Assembly (NCBI GenBank): GCA_030512295.1
Contig: JAULSR010000005.1
Coordinates: 1,364,001-1,428,000, forward strand
Direction: 5' to 3'
Length of the DNA: 64,000 nucleotides
Origin: Bombardia bombarda
Taxonomy: Eukaryota; Ascomycota; Sordariomycetes; Sordariales; Lasiosphaeriaceae
The translations under genes and the position numbers were made by a program. Position 1 is the stretch's first letter. Every line of letters starts with the position of its first letter. Positions 45,345-58,227 of the stretch are shown piece after piece. The notes beneath the pieces were generated by a model, which saw only the letters and a program-made list of their open reading frames with translations, was not told the DNA's origin and searched no databases.

Positions 45345-48300
45345 GACAAACAGACAGCAGAGGTTGGGAATTCTCCTGCTTCTGCTGCTCCGTTACGCGC
45401 GACAGGGTCTTGGAGCTTATAACTCCGCACTCGGCACTTGGCTAGGGGCCGTCTGGATCTAGATGCTGTGGCTCTCTTGTGGTACCCCAAGCTACCGCAG
45501 GTGACTTACGCAGCGAACGCGTTTGCCGAGAGTCAGAGTCGGGATCAGCTTTCAGGTCGGGATCAGGTCGGGTCGAAGGGTGGGGATTTCCCAGGAGGGC
45601 TCCCAATACGAAAAGAAGGCAGGGTCAGGCGGGAAGGGTCCAGCAACAAACGGTAAACGACGGCGGCCCGTAGCGTCAACGTCGCGTGCTTCTTCAATCA
45701 AAGACTAATAATGTAAGTTCGATGTGTTGCGTCTTTGTCGTTGTCGTCGCAAGAAAAGAGGATGGGGGCTGCTGACAGACGGACAGACAAAGCTTCATGT
45801 AGGTCTATGCTAGTTTCTAGGTAGTGCATTGCGTTGTTGCATTGAAACAGGAATCCAGGAAACGCGCCTTAGCTGCCCGACCTCTACGTGGGTCACCACT
45901 GTCCATCCACCCATCCACTGGCCTGCCCCAAGAGGCCCTGCAGGGTTTGAGGTCGTGGTCGGCTCGCACTCCCATGCTTGCTTGCTCACAGCTATCCCGT
46001 TATGTACACAATACAGCTCCTCCTCCTTATCGCAACCGGGTCAAGCAACTGAGCTGTCAAACTGTGGCCCGGATGTGCAACCGCCTGCCTCCATACCTGC
46101 CTTATGCAACAATTTTTATGCTTGTTCGGCACTTGCATCCTCCATCTGAACACCATTTTGGCATCATTACACGCATTACCTGAAAATAATTTCACCAATG
46201 CACAGTGATATATGACCAGCATGTCGTCTTGTCGAGAGCTTACGGACATTAGGAAGCTGGGAATGCAACGGCAAACGTTGACGAAAACGTCATCGCACCC
46301 CTCTTTCCACTCCCTGCTGAGCCTGCCTGCACGATTTCCTCCCCCCATGCGCGCGCCTCTTTTTAGCGCGCCGCCTTCCCGCATGCAAAACCCCGCGGAA
46401 ACTGCAGGGGGCTCTCGGGGGGCTTCCATTGCAAGGGTTTTACGCTTCTTCGAAGCGGGGATTCGCTGCCGCCGACCCTGGAAAAGTAGAGAAACGGCTA
46501 GGCAGGGGAATATTGCTGCATTTTCCACTGCCGCAGTTCCATCCAGACAGAAACAAAACAGCCCAGCCGAGAGGAAGCAATTGAAACTCGGAAAACGGCT
46601 TCCAAGCATAACACTCGGATCCCCCTTTCTCGCCCTTCTCGCTGTGTGACGTGACGCATAAAACTTATGGACCTAAACCCGAGCGAACCGTAAAAAATTC
46701 GCCGCTTGTCAAAAAAAACACTGCCTCTTTGCCACATCAGACAGCCTGAGCAAAAAACGTCCAACCAGGAAATCAGTTGATCCACCTCATCCACAGTGCT
46801 GGAACCGATTGGCTTTTCCCCCTGAAATCCGCAGTTTCGATCAGCAACATCCCCTACGAATACCGGTAGGCCTTGTCTCTAAATCAAGCAAAGCCCCAAG
46901 TCTACCGCGCGTCTTAATCACCGTCTGCCGGGTGCTGCGGCTTGATGGTGGGTGACTGACTGTATGTACGGGATATGTACGCGCCCGTATGAAGAAATAA
47001 GAATAAGATTAACCCGAAAAATACGGTTACCTGGCGAGGCTGGGTAATGCAGCTAGAAATTTGATATACCACAGTAGTTGTTGTACGGAGTACGAAGCAT
47101 TCGTACGTACAATAGTAATCGCAATTCCCGTGTATGCCGGAGCCACCCCAGTTCGATAATTGCCCAGACGAGGGTATGTACCTTAGTTGAAGCCCAGAAT
47201 AGAAACAGGCTTCAGCTACCTTAGCCAAGTGAGGTCATCGTCCACTCAACGGTCGGACGCTCCACGCACTCCGAGTACGCGGGTGTGTTTCCTTGCAGCA
47301 GTTTGCATTAGCTCTAGATGCTTGGCAGAACTAAGGTAAAACCGTGAAAGTAGATGCTGCCCAAAGAGATGGAGCTTGGTCCATTATGTACATACCAGAC
47401 AAGACACGGCAGCTTGGAAGCCAAAGATTTCTCGTTTCACTAATATCAAGAGTTAGCACGACATCTCCCCACAAAACATTGAAGCCCTAAGTTTTACCTA
47501 GGTAGTTGGTGAACTAACCCCCATCCTCCATATGTCGACTACTTAGTACCAGCTTTGAGTTCCCTTTTCTTCGATAAGGTTATCTAACTTAAGTTACCTT
47601 ACCTACTTTTTGTTTTTGTGCATACGAAGCATTCCTTGGCTTGGTACAACAGTACTCACGTGGAAAAAGTACATGAAATTTGGGCTCAGGCGCCGAGCTG
47701 CAACTCAGCAGGCGCTGGCCATATCAGATGATGGGATGTGATATGATGATGGCGGCAAGTAAGCGGCACGGGAAGTCAGTCTTTCCCCTCTCCATATTCA
47801 TCTCACTTCCACACCATACGACACAAGCTTGACAAGTTCACTAGACAGTTCTTCCTCAGCCCATAAACACCTTATTAATTAGACACCCGGATATATATTT
47901 CCCACCACGAACAAGCCGAATCTATGCATCCAACTCTAAAAATGATATATCTTCATGATGAACTACTCCATATCACATTAAAAAACAGGCAGGAAGTTCG
48001 GCAGATACTGTATATCATTATCTAAATACCCTACTATCTACCCAACATAGGGACCCTATAGGACAGCAAGATATCGACCACAGCCAAGCCAGCCAGCCAG
48101 CCAGCCCGCTGGTCCAACCCAAGCATTGCAACGTCAAATACCGTATAGAAACTAACATACCAACCACCACTCAGTGCCACAAACAGTCCCTCCAACCAAA
48201 TCCACTCCCCGGGGCCGCTTAGAAAAGAATAACGAAAAGAAACGTCCGCAGGAAAGGGTATGTTTCGATTATGCCACCAAACAAACCACCGCAACCATAA

Positions 48301-48594
48301 ACACCAAACACAGCGTACTTCTGTCTCTCTCGACACTCAAGTCCATCCACCCCCTAGTAAACAACTAATCAACCTTCTCGATTGACCATAACACGCTTCC
48401 GTCCCCCCTTCCCCCCTCATCCACCCCCGTGGCGCCAATGCAAGTTACCATATCATATATCACACATAAAACACATAAAACACGCCAAAATATATATAAT
48501 AAAAAACACCATCCATGTGTGGGTGTCTCGCGAAAATCATCACTTTTTCTTCTTCTTCTTCTCCTCCCCAATTATCATTACATACCCCCCTTGC
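45345..48594. other. 3.2 kb spacer, no gene recognised
   Basis: It holds the promoter of the 1081-residue gene (left) and the long 3' flank of the Pin2-like gene (right). From about 47,300 the DNA is AT-rich with ACCTAGGTA and TTACCTTA words. Short frames on both strands have no recognisable domain. Confidence 0.55.
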
Positions 48595-50275
48595 TCAAAG
48601 CCCGCTCCAACCCTGCTGCTGCTGCTGCTGCTGCTGTTGCCCAGGCTGGTACGGTTTGTAACCCAGATACGCCGACTGTTGCGGTTCTGGAATAGCAGGG
48701 GAAGCTTGGCGATAGCTATTCTGGTTCGCTGCTGCTGCTGCTGCTGCTGGACGGCTATACGCTGAGCTAAAGTCAAACCTGCCACCGTCGTCGACCTGGC
48801 CACCGGCTGTGACAGGCGTGGGCATTACATCATGTGAATACTGACGCTGGGGACCACGGAGCGGTCGTGTTGACTCGGACGAGTAGTTGCGCCCGGTGTT
48901 GGGCCGACTGTCGTAGGCAGCACCGCCGTAGTCTGCTTGCGGGGCAGGCGACCCTCGCATCTGGTCTTGCGGGTATCCGGCTATTTGCCTATCGCGAGGG
49001 GCTCTGCGGGGCCCGCCGGCTCCGTACCCCTGACCTACTCCTTGCGCACCGTAGCTGTCATATCCTCCTTGTTGTGCTTGATCGTAGCCTCCCTGCTGCA
49101 CTTGATCGTAACCTCCTTGCTGCTGCTGCCGCCCTGGCATTCCGCCGTAGTTATCGTAGGTATTCTGCCGTGTCGGCGCGGCGGACCCACGGTCATCTTG
49201 GTAGCCGCCGTCATTATACATACGAGGAGAACGCCTCCCCTGCCCGATAGCTGCCACTGGCACTCCGTATCCTTGCTCTGGCCCTTGGCCATAAGCAACT
49301 CTGGCTTGGTGATAGTCCTGCCCGTTCTGGGCATATGGATCGCTCTCGACGCCTCCTGGGGGGAAGTATCCCGCAGTGGGTGGATTATTACCCGGAGGTC
49401 CATATGGGCTCCGATGTTCCGGCGAGTGGCCGGGGCTCGGGCCATATGGACTACGGTTATCTTGACCACGTCCGGGAATACCGAGCGGAGGTCCATACGG
49501 GCTCCGGTTTTCTGGAGATCGCGAAGGATTCTGCGCGATGGCTCCAGCCATCATAGCGGGATTTTGCGCATTGGCCTCGGGCTTGTTCAGCGGCTTCAGC
49601 TCGACCGCCTCTTCCTCGACAAGTACCTTTTTGCTCCCAGCTTCATCCCACACAGGCATCGCAGGCAGGGCGTCCTCGTGGGCCGCCCCCGACTTGGCGT
49701 CGAACTCGGCAAACTGAGGGGGTGCAGCTGCAGCCGCAGCTGGCCTCGACACAGCTGGAGACATCGGGCCCATGGCGTACCCCGGGTCTCTCGACCAGGC
49801 CGGGTTCATGGGCTCTTGCGGCTTGTACTGCTGGTTGGGCGGTATATATGGCTCGTCGAGGTATTTGTTTCGACTCCCTCTGGGCGGATCGCAGCAGCCG
49901 CAGCAATTTCCACAGCATTTGAAGCACTGAAAACAGGAGCAGCAGCACGAGAGACCGCAGCAGGCGCATCTGACAATGCACCAGATGATGGAGGCGATAA
50001 TCAAGCCGCCAATGATTATGATCGCAATGACAGGCCACCTGACTCAAAAGGTAAGTAACCATCACGACGTAATATCATGACGATAAGAGACAAGATGCGA
50101 CATACTTGCAATACGTAGCCTGCATGCAGTTGTCCCAGCTGGAAAACGCCATTTTCACATCCGTGATCTCGCCCTGGATATCTCGTCTCTGGAGCGCAGG
50201 TCGCAAGCTGGCTGCCAGTAAATCTAAAAACCCTCCCCTCAAGCTCCTCCGCATGGCTACGTCGACCGCCGGCAT
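48595..50275 (-). CDS. Pin2-like single-pass Cys-rich membrane protein ('fibroin-3 related')
   Basis: Two exons (50275-50106, 50038-48595) give 537 residues. The N-terminus (RSLRGGFLDLLAASLRPAL, then MAFSSWDNCMQATYCK) leads into one membrane helix at about residues 58-80 (WPVIAIIIIGGLIIASIIW). It is followed at once by a dense Cys cluster (CACCGLSCCCSCFQCFKCC) that is a likely palmitoylation site. The SWDxCMxxxxCK-plus-helix layout resembles budding yeast Pin2, a plasma-membrane/TGN protein; in Neurospora-type annotations such proteins are called fibroin-3 related (from memory). The cytosolic tail of about 430 residues is rich in Gly, Tyr, Gln, Pro and Asn. It has three RSPYGP units, two GGYDQ-type repeats and a C-terminal run of Gln from a CTG repeat at about 48609-48641. 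Both exon joins keep frame. Function unknown; a role in surface traffic or wall integrity is inference. Confidence 0.82.
48609..48641. repeat. CTG trinucleotide repeat encoding a Gln run
   Basis: On the plus strand this is a run of CTG ending in TTG; on the coding strand it reads CAG/CAA and gives about ten consecutive Gln just before the protein's end (GWSGL). Confidence 0.9.
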
Positions 50276-52554
50276 CTTGACTGTAACTATTTCGTTGTCG
50301 TTTTTCGGCCGATAACCGAGGCGATAGTGTTCCACGGGTTCGAGCGAGGACCAGATAATTGGCCGCTCTCCGAGAGCAAAGCGTTGCAAAGTAGGTGTAG
50401 GGGCGAGACGGCAAACGCTACAAGTACATCCTGGGTATTGGTCACTGTTCCGCGTGTATGATAGCCCGAGTCAGTGCGTGGGCGACGTTTCTCTCGAGCG
50501 CAAACGGCACACAAAGTGTTGTTCCCCGAGAAGTATAATCGATATGCGTATTATCGAGGTTCCTCGTGGTGATATTTTTTATCAATAAAGCGATGCGCAA
50601 ACCAAAGTTTCAATCGAACTCGCGCAAGAAATGGGAGCCGAAGTCAAACAGGTTGGCGATTAATGAGCGTTGGTAGAGAGCGACAGAGAGGCGTGACGCG
50701 TGGAAAGCTGGGAGGGCGGAGTATGAGAAGCCGCCGCAGTAATAGCTTGATGTGATAAGATGTACAAGAAGAGAATAGGTAGGTGTAAGTACTCCACAGC
50801 GATGTTGGGGACTTTTTTGTCACGAGACAAAATGCAGATGTTTAAGGGGTCGATTTGGCTAGTAGTCTTACATCAGGGAGGCGCAAGTCACTGGCGCAGC
50901 TGAGCCTAGATAGAGGCGGGAGAGGAAAAAGGTTAAAAAAACAGGGCGTCCAAAATAATATATTGGCGGGCTGTTGGAGAAAGAAAAGTGCGGGCGCAGA
51001 GGTATGAAGACGTGAGTGAAGATGTTACTGGTGCTGGACTGCTGCAGGTGCTGGGCGCGTTTTAGGTGACCGACCCACTCTGCCCATCGTTCGCCCAGCG
51101 CACCTATCAAACCCCCCATGCAGCGCCGCCAGCCTGCAAGCCAGTCTGCAAGGTACGGGGTTCGCTATGGCGTAGGCAGCCTGGGCCGGCGCCGATCGGG
51201 AATGCTGTTCAACACCCGAGAGACCCAACGGGTTCTCGGTCAGTAAAGAAGGGCTCTGGAGGGGCACAGCCGCAGAGCTGGCGTTGCGAGATCTAGAATT
51301 TTTTTTTTGCTAGAAATCAATCAAAGACAACGGTCAATGGTGGCCAAAGTATTGAAATAGGGAATAAAGAAGATGCAATGGAGACAGAAGGCCCCCCATG
51401 CCCTTAATGGGATTCAGGAGGCTTAAGGAAGGCGCATCCTGGCGGAGCGAGCGGGGGTTGGTTTGGGCATTGCCTGCACTGGGGTCTCCGCCTGCCAGGC
51501 TTCCAGGGGCACGATAATGGAAATTGACCTGCAATCTGCATCTCTCGAACGGCCCCGCAGACCCTCTCTGCCTCCGTGAGCAATCTCGCCACTGCTAACG
51601 TAATCATGCATCACTACTTCGATGTGTCTTGGAACGTGGTAAAACAAGGAAAGCGAGGATATCAATAGCCTCTTTTATCGAGAGTGCGGAGAGTGCAGGT
51701 AGGTTCATACCATATCACCTGGTTTGATAAGAGCAGTTGAAAAACCTCGCGCTCGCAGAATGTATTTCTCCCAATTTGGATGAGAACTTGGCAAAATACC
51801 CATGACGCGTCCTTTGGATGAGCCCCAATAGTCCCTTACCAAGTCTTTTCTCCATTATGATGTGGGAAGCAATAATGTGCAGTCGACAATTGATCAGACG
51901 ACAAAACACCATGATCGGCCGTATATGACGCAATTTATGCGGGTATCGATGCCTTCTCCCCAGTATCACCATCGGGGGGTCTGAACCCGCACTGGATGGA
52001 AATGAGCAATCGCGCATTCTAGTGAGATGAAAACCAGCGGTTGCATTCTCAGGCGTGAAAGAGGCAAGGTATGCCCAGTACCATCCAAAAGACGATGATG
52101 GGGACAAGCACGCGTAATCAATTTTACTAGGTGGGGACAGACAGCATCGGGCATACCTTAATTTGACCTCAATGTCCTGACTCGAGGATGTAGGTCAGGG
52201 CTCGATCACGTCGTCGACATAAACTGGCAGCTTTGTAGAAGATGTAAGATATAAATTCAAATAATCTCTAAAATAAAAAAAGGTCAACAAAGGTGAGCGG
52301 TGCCGAGGCGACCGCGACATCTAATAATCACCACCTCCGATCATACACTTCAACATTACTTTGTCCGCGCTCGACGTTTAGGACGACAACTGCGCCGCGT
52401 CCACATGATATCTATGCTTAGTCTATGCCGGTCCCCTCACCCAAACAATGCCTGAACGCCACTCCCTCGCAGGTACCCCCACTCTCCTCTTCTCATGATA
52501 GATCCGATCTTGCTTCATTGCCTCCCTCTCCTTCTCCAAATCATGAGTGACCAC
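50276..52554. other. 2.3 kb spacer: Pin2-like promoter and RCR 3' flank
   Basis: Both flanking genes are on the minus strand. A T-run lies at 51299-51308. I see no gene; frames around 51,404-51,665 overlap each other without domains. Confidence 0.6.
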
Positions 52555-53162
52555 CTAAGTGCGCTTGGCCGGCGGAGGTCCCTCCGGGGGTGCGTAGACG
52601 TCATCGGCGCCGCCGCCTCGGTGGTAGGTAGTCGCGGGCTGCTGCAGCTGGATGCCCTCCTGATTCTCTGGCGTTTGCGCTGCGTAGTAGCCGTCGTTTG
52701 TGTTGAACTTTTGGCCTGTCTGCTGCGGATACACGGGCTGCTGGGCGCTGTACTGGGGAGGGTTTTGAGGATAGTATGGCGGAGCTGGTGCCATCCAGCC
52801 TGTTCCGTACACGGGGGCAACGCCTTGGGCGCGACGGCGACGGGAGTTTCTACGTCTGGTGATTGTTAGCAAAAGGCCATGGAAAACCTTGGGCAGGAAA
52901 GGAGGAAACCACATACGCGACCAGGGCGAAAAGCGCGATGACGATTATAACAAGAACAGCGGCGAAGACCCAACGTCCCCACCAGTACCACGACGAGTAT
53001 CGGTAACATCCGCTACCTGAGTAATATGAGCCAGAAGGGCAACTGGAAGAAACACTGTTAGAATTGTCGTCGGGTTAAATGCTGCTGTTGTGGAGCGACT
53101 CACTAAAGGTCTCGTTTGGCGATCTCGCCAACCATGGTGGCCAGCTGCTCAAGAGGAGCCAT
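52555..53162 (-). CDS. RCR-family membrane protein (Congo-red resistance type)
   Basis: Proteins of this family in yeast (Rcr1, Rcr2) sit in ER/endosomal membranes and influence chitin deposition and plasma-membrane protein traffic. Three exons (53162-53104, 53042-52917, 52855-52555) give 161 residues. A short luminal N-terminus with paired Cys (CPSGSYYSGSGCYRYSSWYW) precedes one membrane helix at about residues 44-62 (WVFAAVLVIIVIALFALVA). It is followed by a strongly basic stop-transfer (RRNSRRRR) and the family-like GTGWMAP, PPYYPQNPPQYSAQQP and PPEGPPPAKRT tail. The tail contains PPxY-type sequence (PPYYP, PPQYS) suited to bind WW domains of Rsp5-type ubiquitin ligases. It is small but complete. 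It lies downstream of, and in the same direction as, a second single-pass membrane protein gene (48595-50275). Confidence 0.88.
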
Positions 53163-54709
53163 TATTTCCGGTGGTATGTTTGACGCGCTCGATGTAGTAA
53201 ATTGTTTGTTCTTCTGCGAGAATCCCAGACGCGAGTTGCAGTATGTAGAGTTCTAGGGTGCGAAAGAAAATGATGATGGTTCTGTGTTAAAGAGGTGTCT
53301 GGGAGTCGGCGGGGATAGATGACGACGGGACAAATACGGATATTAGACCTGCCAACAAAGCAGAAGGCGGGTGACGTTTGGTTTAGAGTTTCAGTGCTGT
53401 GGGTCACCCAACTGGCAGGAGGCACAGAACGCGGATCCAAATGATTCCGCCAAGTCTTGAGGGCAGCGTATTCCCCCAATAATCTACTTAGTAAGGCCGT
53501 AACCAAGCCGTATCTGGGTATTCCATATCCGTCGCTGGCAATTGAATGATGATGCCTTTGCTAACGCGGTTGGATGTGGCTGAGCAATGGGGTTTGGGAA
53601 TCACGGGTACCAGTCAACCGCTATTTGTGAGGCCAAGTACATACAATGCCACTCTGGTTTGTTTGTTAGTTTGGCTTACGGCGCAGGGGGCCCAGTCAAA
53701 ACTTCAACTTCAGCAGTTCCATAACCTTATAACGTATTTCAACCCTGAAAGTTTGCCTGCGTAAACAATCCTACAACCTCTGTTCAGAGAGTTATTTTTT
53801 ATTTAGTCAAAATTGGTCGTTTTTTCGGTGAGTTAGAAAGTTTTGGTCTTGACCCCTGTCTTAAAAACCGAGCTAACAAACAAGCCAGGGTGGCATTGTA
53901 CGCTGCCAAATAGTTCGCTGCCGGGAGAGGCAAAATTGGGAGGCAGCCCGCCAAGATCTTGGGTCACACCATACCCACCCGATTGCCGCTTCAGCACCAC
54001 CTCGCCTACAACAAAGGCAAAATTGCCCTGTAAGCTATACGCTGTGGTGCTCAATTCATTGTGAAGTGTCTTGCCGTCGTTGGCTGAGCCACCACTTCGT
54101 TGTCAAAGCGGGCACCTGATAAATGCTGCGCATTCTCGAATGCTTTGAGGCGAAGAATGATATTGACACCGAGATGGAATCCAAAATCCAAATAGCTTAA
54201 GGCTTGGCACTTGTGATCTGCCCTGTCCAGTCTGTCAGCCATTTCCCTCCAATAACCTTAGTCAAATGTCAGCTGACCTGGACTACGAATAAAACGCCAT
54301 TTCCGTCCTTTTCCGGGCAAGATAAGACATTCTCGAGAAAATCATCTCTAATGTTTTCGGATATTCTAATGCATGTTTATTAGAAAGACATGTCGTGCAC
54401 TTTCTGGTGTTTTGAGATTGCTGGACAGATGCGTCGTGTAGGTGGTCTGTGGGGTGATCTGAACTCATCTCATAGGGCGGATAGGCAAAAGCGATGTCTG
54501 TCCGTGTAAGAGTCTGGTTGGGTCTTTTCCAATTGCTGTGCAGTCCAATCATATCAGCCCGGCGTCCCCGCGGGTCCTCCAAAGCGGAAGACCAGACCAC
54601 GTGATAACACTAGCCCCGTCTTGTTTTCCCCTCCACGCACAAATTTTGTGCTTCGAAAATTCCAGCCAAGGACTAACAAACAGGAAGCTATCTTGCGAAT
54701 CGAGTCAAC
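53163..54709. promoter_or_regulatory. Divergent spacer of RCR gene and RPS16
   Basis: This 1.5 kb gap lies between two start codons facing apart. Close to RPS16 it has a CACGTG site at 54598-54603 and pyrimidine-rich DNA. No other gene is seen. Confidence 0.65.
54596..54605 (-). promoter_or_regulatory. CACGTG element upstream of RPS16
   Basis: The minus strand reads ATCACGTGGT, an exact RTCACGTG match, about 105 bases before the RPS16 ATG. Cbf1-type sites are known in ribosomal-protein promoters of some ascomycete yeasts; use here is inference. Confidence 0.5.
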
Positions 54710-55342
54710 ATGGCGGCGCAAGCAGTACAAGTTTTCGGCAAGAAGAAGAATGCCACAGGTAAAATCACCGTCTCGGCGCAAACAAGCGACAAATTGCTAA
54801 ATAATTCGATGTAGCCGTCGCACGCTGTGTGCAGGGCAAGGGCCTCATCAAGGTGAACGGCACACCCATCAAGCTGTTCGCTACCGAGATCCTCCGGGCC
54901 AAGCTGTTCGAGCCGGTCCTGCTGCTCGGCGTCGATAAATTCGCCGAGGTCGATATCCGCATCAAGGTTACCGGTGGTGGTCACGTCTCGCGCGTCTACG
55001 CCGTTCGCCAGGCTGTACGTTCCCCCAAACAGAAGTCGAGTGAGAGAGAGAGTGAGAGACAAAATGCTAACTTGCTATTCAACAGATCGCCAAGGCCATC
55101 GTTAGTGCCCCGACTCAGACCCCCTCAACGGAGACTCCAGGATGACAGCAAAAACTGACATGGGATATTTTTAACAGATTGCCTACTACGCCAAGTTCGT
55201 CGATGAGCACTCCAAGAACCTGCTCAAGACCGCCCTGATCCAGTTCGACCGCTCCCTGCTCGTCGCCGACCCCCGTCGTTGCGAGCCCAAGAAGTTTGGC
55301 GGAAAGGGCGCTCGTTCCAGATTCCAGAAGTCCTATCGTTGA
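54710..55342 (+). CDS. RPS16: 40S ribosomal protein S16 (uS9)
   Basis: This is a component of the small cytosolic ribosomal subunit, whose C-terminal tail reaches the P-site tRNA. Four exons (54710-54758, 54815-55014, 55086-55100, 55178-55342) give 142 residues, the normal length. Conserved blocks are [51 protein letters not shown] and [18 protein letters not shown], ending KSYR. The third exon is only 15 bases and encodes IAKAI, which is required to rebuild the conserved helix. Introns sit early in the gene, as in many ribosomal-protein genes; intron 2 has a clear GCTAAC branch point. An ATCACGTG element lies 105 bases upstream. Confidence 0.96.
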
Positions 55343-56672
55343 TCGGTATTTTGGTGTGGTGCTTGGAAGAAGCGGAGGGCTTGCGTGGACACGGATGGCG
55401 TTCGGCATTGCATTGGTCAGATACGGGTCGATATCAGCTTCCTACGATGGCTTGGTGGGGTTCTTGCTTCGCGGCTTCGTCGAGATAGGAATGAGACTCT
55501 GAGTCTAATTGGCCCTGGCCCCCCTGCGAATTACTGAGGATTTTATGACAAAATTTGTGGTCCATTATTCGGTGAACGAAATTCAGCAAAGATACGATAC
55601 GCCCAGGCGCGACGATAAGAATGTACTGTCCGACAGTTCGTAGGGATCGAGGGATGGGCTTTGGCGGATTTGCTGAACCCCACGGCCCAGTGCTATCCCG
55701 TTCGTCTCTGAAGCCGTGCTTTAAAATCTGGATTACGATGGAGCGCCGACAAGAAGCAGTCGGGGCTACGGTAGTTTTATGCGAGGCGAATGACATCAAT
55801 GCCCATCAACGAACCGGTCTTCTGATTTCCACTGTGAACGTTTCTTTAGCAATAACCACGGAGACCAATGGAAACCAGTTGCACGTCATTGGGACCACCT
55901 CGTTCGATATACGATATTGGGCACTTGGGTTCGATTTACCCACCATCCAAGATATTACTGTTGGTCGTAATCACTCTGATCGGGAATGTAGACAGCCTGG
56001 ATGCGTAACGCGACTTGAAAGCAGCCGGCCATTCGCATATACGCTGCTCAACTGACAATGTGACCTTCTATGCCATGGTATGCCATAGTTCCTACACTCA
56101 CCTTGTGTTATCCGATATAGGCCCCAACGCGACTTGTCCTGGCCACCAAATGCAAGAGGCGTTAAGTGCCAAAAGGAAAAGAATGCGTTCATCCACACAG
56201 CTTGTGCCCACCCACCTCCATTGGAGACCCGGTCACTCGTCTTTTGCGCCTACCTATCCTATGAGCATATCGGCATATCCCATTTACCGTTAACAACGCA
56301 TTTCTAACCTGTTTCATATCCGCAACATCGATCGCATGGGGCGAAATGCGGGTAAATCATCTTTTTACTGCGCACCTTTATTGCCAAGTCCATCCACACG
56401 TGTGGGAGGTACTGGCTAGATGGTCAATGTCCAAGAGCTAGGTAGCTAGTGAGTGAATGGGTGATGAAGTGACCAGAACACTAACGCATGCGCGAACACG
56501 TCAACAACGCAGGCGCGGCGCGGTGCGGCGACGAGGGGTAGGTAGCGTATGTACATCCCATACCTAGGTAAGTCAAAGTACCAAGGTGGGCGGCGGGCGG
56601 GCGAAGCGCATCGCATGATGGCGGCAGTTCGATTGAAAAGAGGTAGTGAAAAACGGGGCTGCTCATTCAGCT

Positions 56673-56718
<46 letters not shown>

Positions 56719-58227
56719 TATTATTAATTATCGCAGTCGAGATCGCTGGACACGACGAAAGACTGGAATGAACCGGTCGAGAAGCGAAACCGCAGGTTTA
56801 GGAAGGTAAGGTACATAGATAGATACACTCGTGAAAAGCACCATTTCCTTACTCGCTGCCGCGAGTATACCTAGATGCGTTCGATAACAGTATCGCCAGC
56901 CAGCAAAGCTTAGCAAGCCATATCCATCCAGTCTCAGTCACTCGCAAGGGAAACGGGATGAAACGATGCGAGTCCCAGATGAAGAAGACGGTCAGGACCA
57001 AAAAAAAAAAGGGGGGGGGGACATTACTTCTTGAGCAATTGATGTGTTGTCCATCCATCCCTCCTTCGCAAAGTGAAAGAGAGAGACGACCAATCAAACC
57101 CTCACACGTCAATGGTCGAAGGGCAAGAAAAAAAATTAGTGGTCTGTGTGTAATTGAAGGTAGGTACCTTTTTCACGTCGACTACTACTACTACTATTTC
57201 TCTCCCTTCGTCGCAAACACGCGACTCCCGGGGGTTCCCTTCTTCTCCTCGTTCTTCATTCGTTTTCTCCCTTGCTTTTATGTTGTGAATTGGATCACTT
57301 TCTTTTGCCAGTGTTTTCTTGTCGCATCACATGAATCGAGCGATTCCCCAGCACATTGACCACCAGAGACACAGTGTGTCAAGTCAATGTGAATACATAC
57401 AACACCGGTTACAGCTACAGCACGCAGCAGCATATCGAACACGATGGGCCGCGGCGTGCCTCGTCCTGGCCGGCCTCAGCCTTGAGCAGCCGTCAGTTTC
57501 CTACTGGAGTCTATCTAAGGCGCATAGTTTCGCATGACAGAAACAAAAACACAATCAATGGCTTTCAATCACTCCTCCAACAAACACTCTCTCTCACTCT
57601 TTTTCAAAAAGTCTCGTCGTTATTTGTTCGTCATTATTAGCTGCGCGCTCGCTCGCTTCGACAAGCTACCGATTTATCCATAAAACGCAGACGAGCAGCA
57701 GTCTTTCGTTGGTCCTCCCCACCGCCTTTGCTCGCTCTGAAGCCGTTCCCTTTCCAAGATACCCTCATACCTCAGATGGCCAGCGCCATTGCTATCTTAT
57801 ACCTGCCCACGGGGCTCCAAGATTGAGCGCGTGCATCTAATGCGCCGAAGGCTGGGGTCGTCGTATGGTTGCTAAGTAAAATAAGAACCGATATGTCATA
57901 TGATATGATGATGAGAGAGAGAGAGATGGAACATGAGTATTTCCCGGTAGTCTGACAGAAATCACAGGCTCTCAATCATCCCCCACAAACTCACGAGCAA
58001 CATTAAAAAAATATGGTGGTCGTTGCCGGCCGATAGTCGAAAGTCTTCCGTCCCCCCTTCTCTTCCCCCCAAAGCCCATCAACGTCCGAAAAAAAAAGAA
58101 ATCGATCCAAAAATTTATACCCGGCGTGTGGACTGCTGGACCATATATCGCCGAGCCGGGAGTCGGGGGGTATACGCAAAACGGGAGGTTGCGGTGGTTA
58201 GCCATACTGTTTCATGGCGGCATTACT
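55343..58227. other. 2.9 kb convergent spacer, repeat-rich
   Basis: This gap lies between the stop codons of RPS16 and ARL8. It contains a TCG repeat (56673-56718), a run of A then G (57000-57020), an ACT repeat near 57181-57195 and AGGTAGGT words at 56538 and 57158. The 144-codon frame at 55621-56055 has no recognised domain. Confidence 0.6.
56673..56718. repeat. TCG trinucleotide repeat
   Basis: About fifteen perfect TCG units lie in the non-coding spacer between RPS16 and ARL8. Confidence 0.95.

Noticed and set aside
48937..50058. 373-codon plus-strand frame
   Set aside because: Antisense to the repeat-rich tail of the Pin2-like protein; composition is a mirror of that tail.
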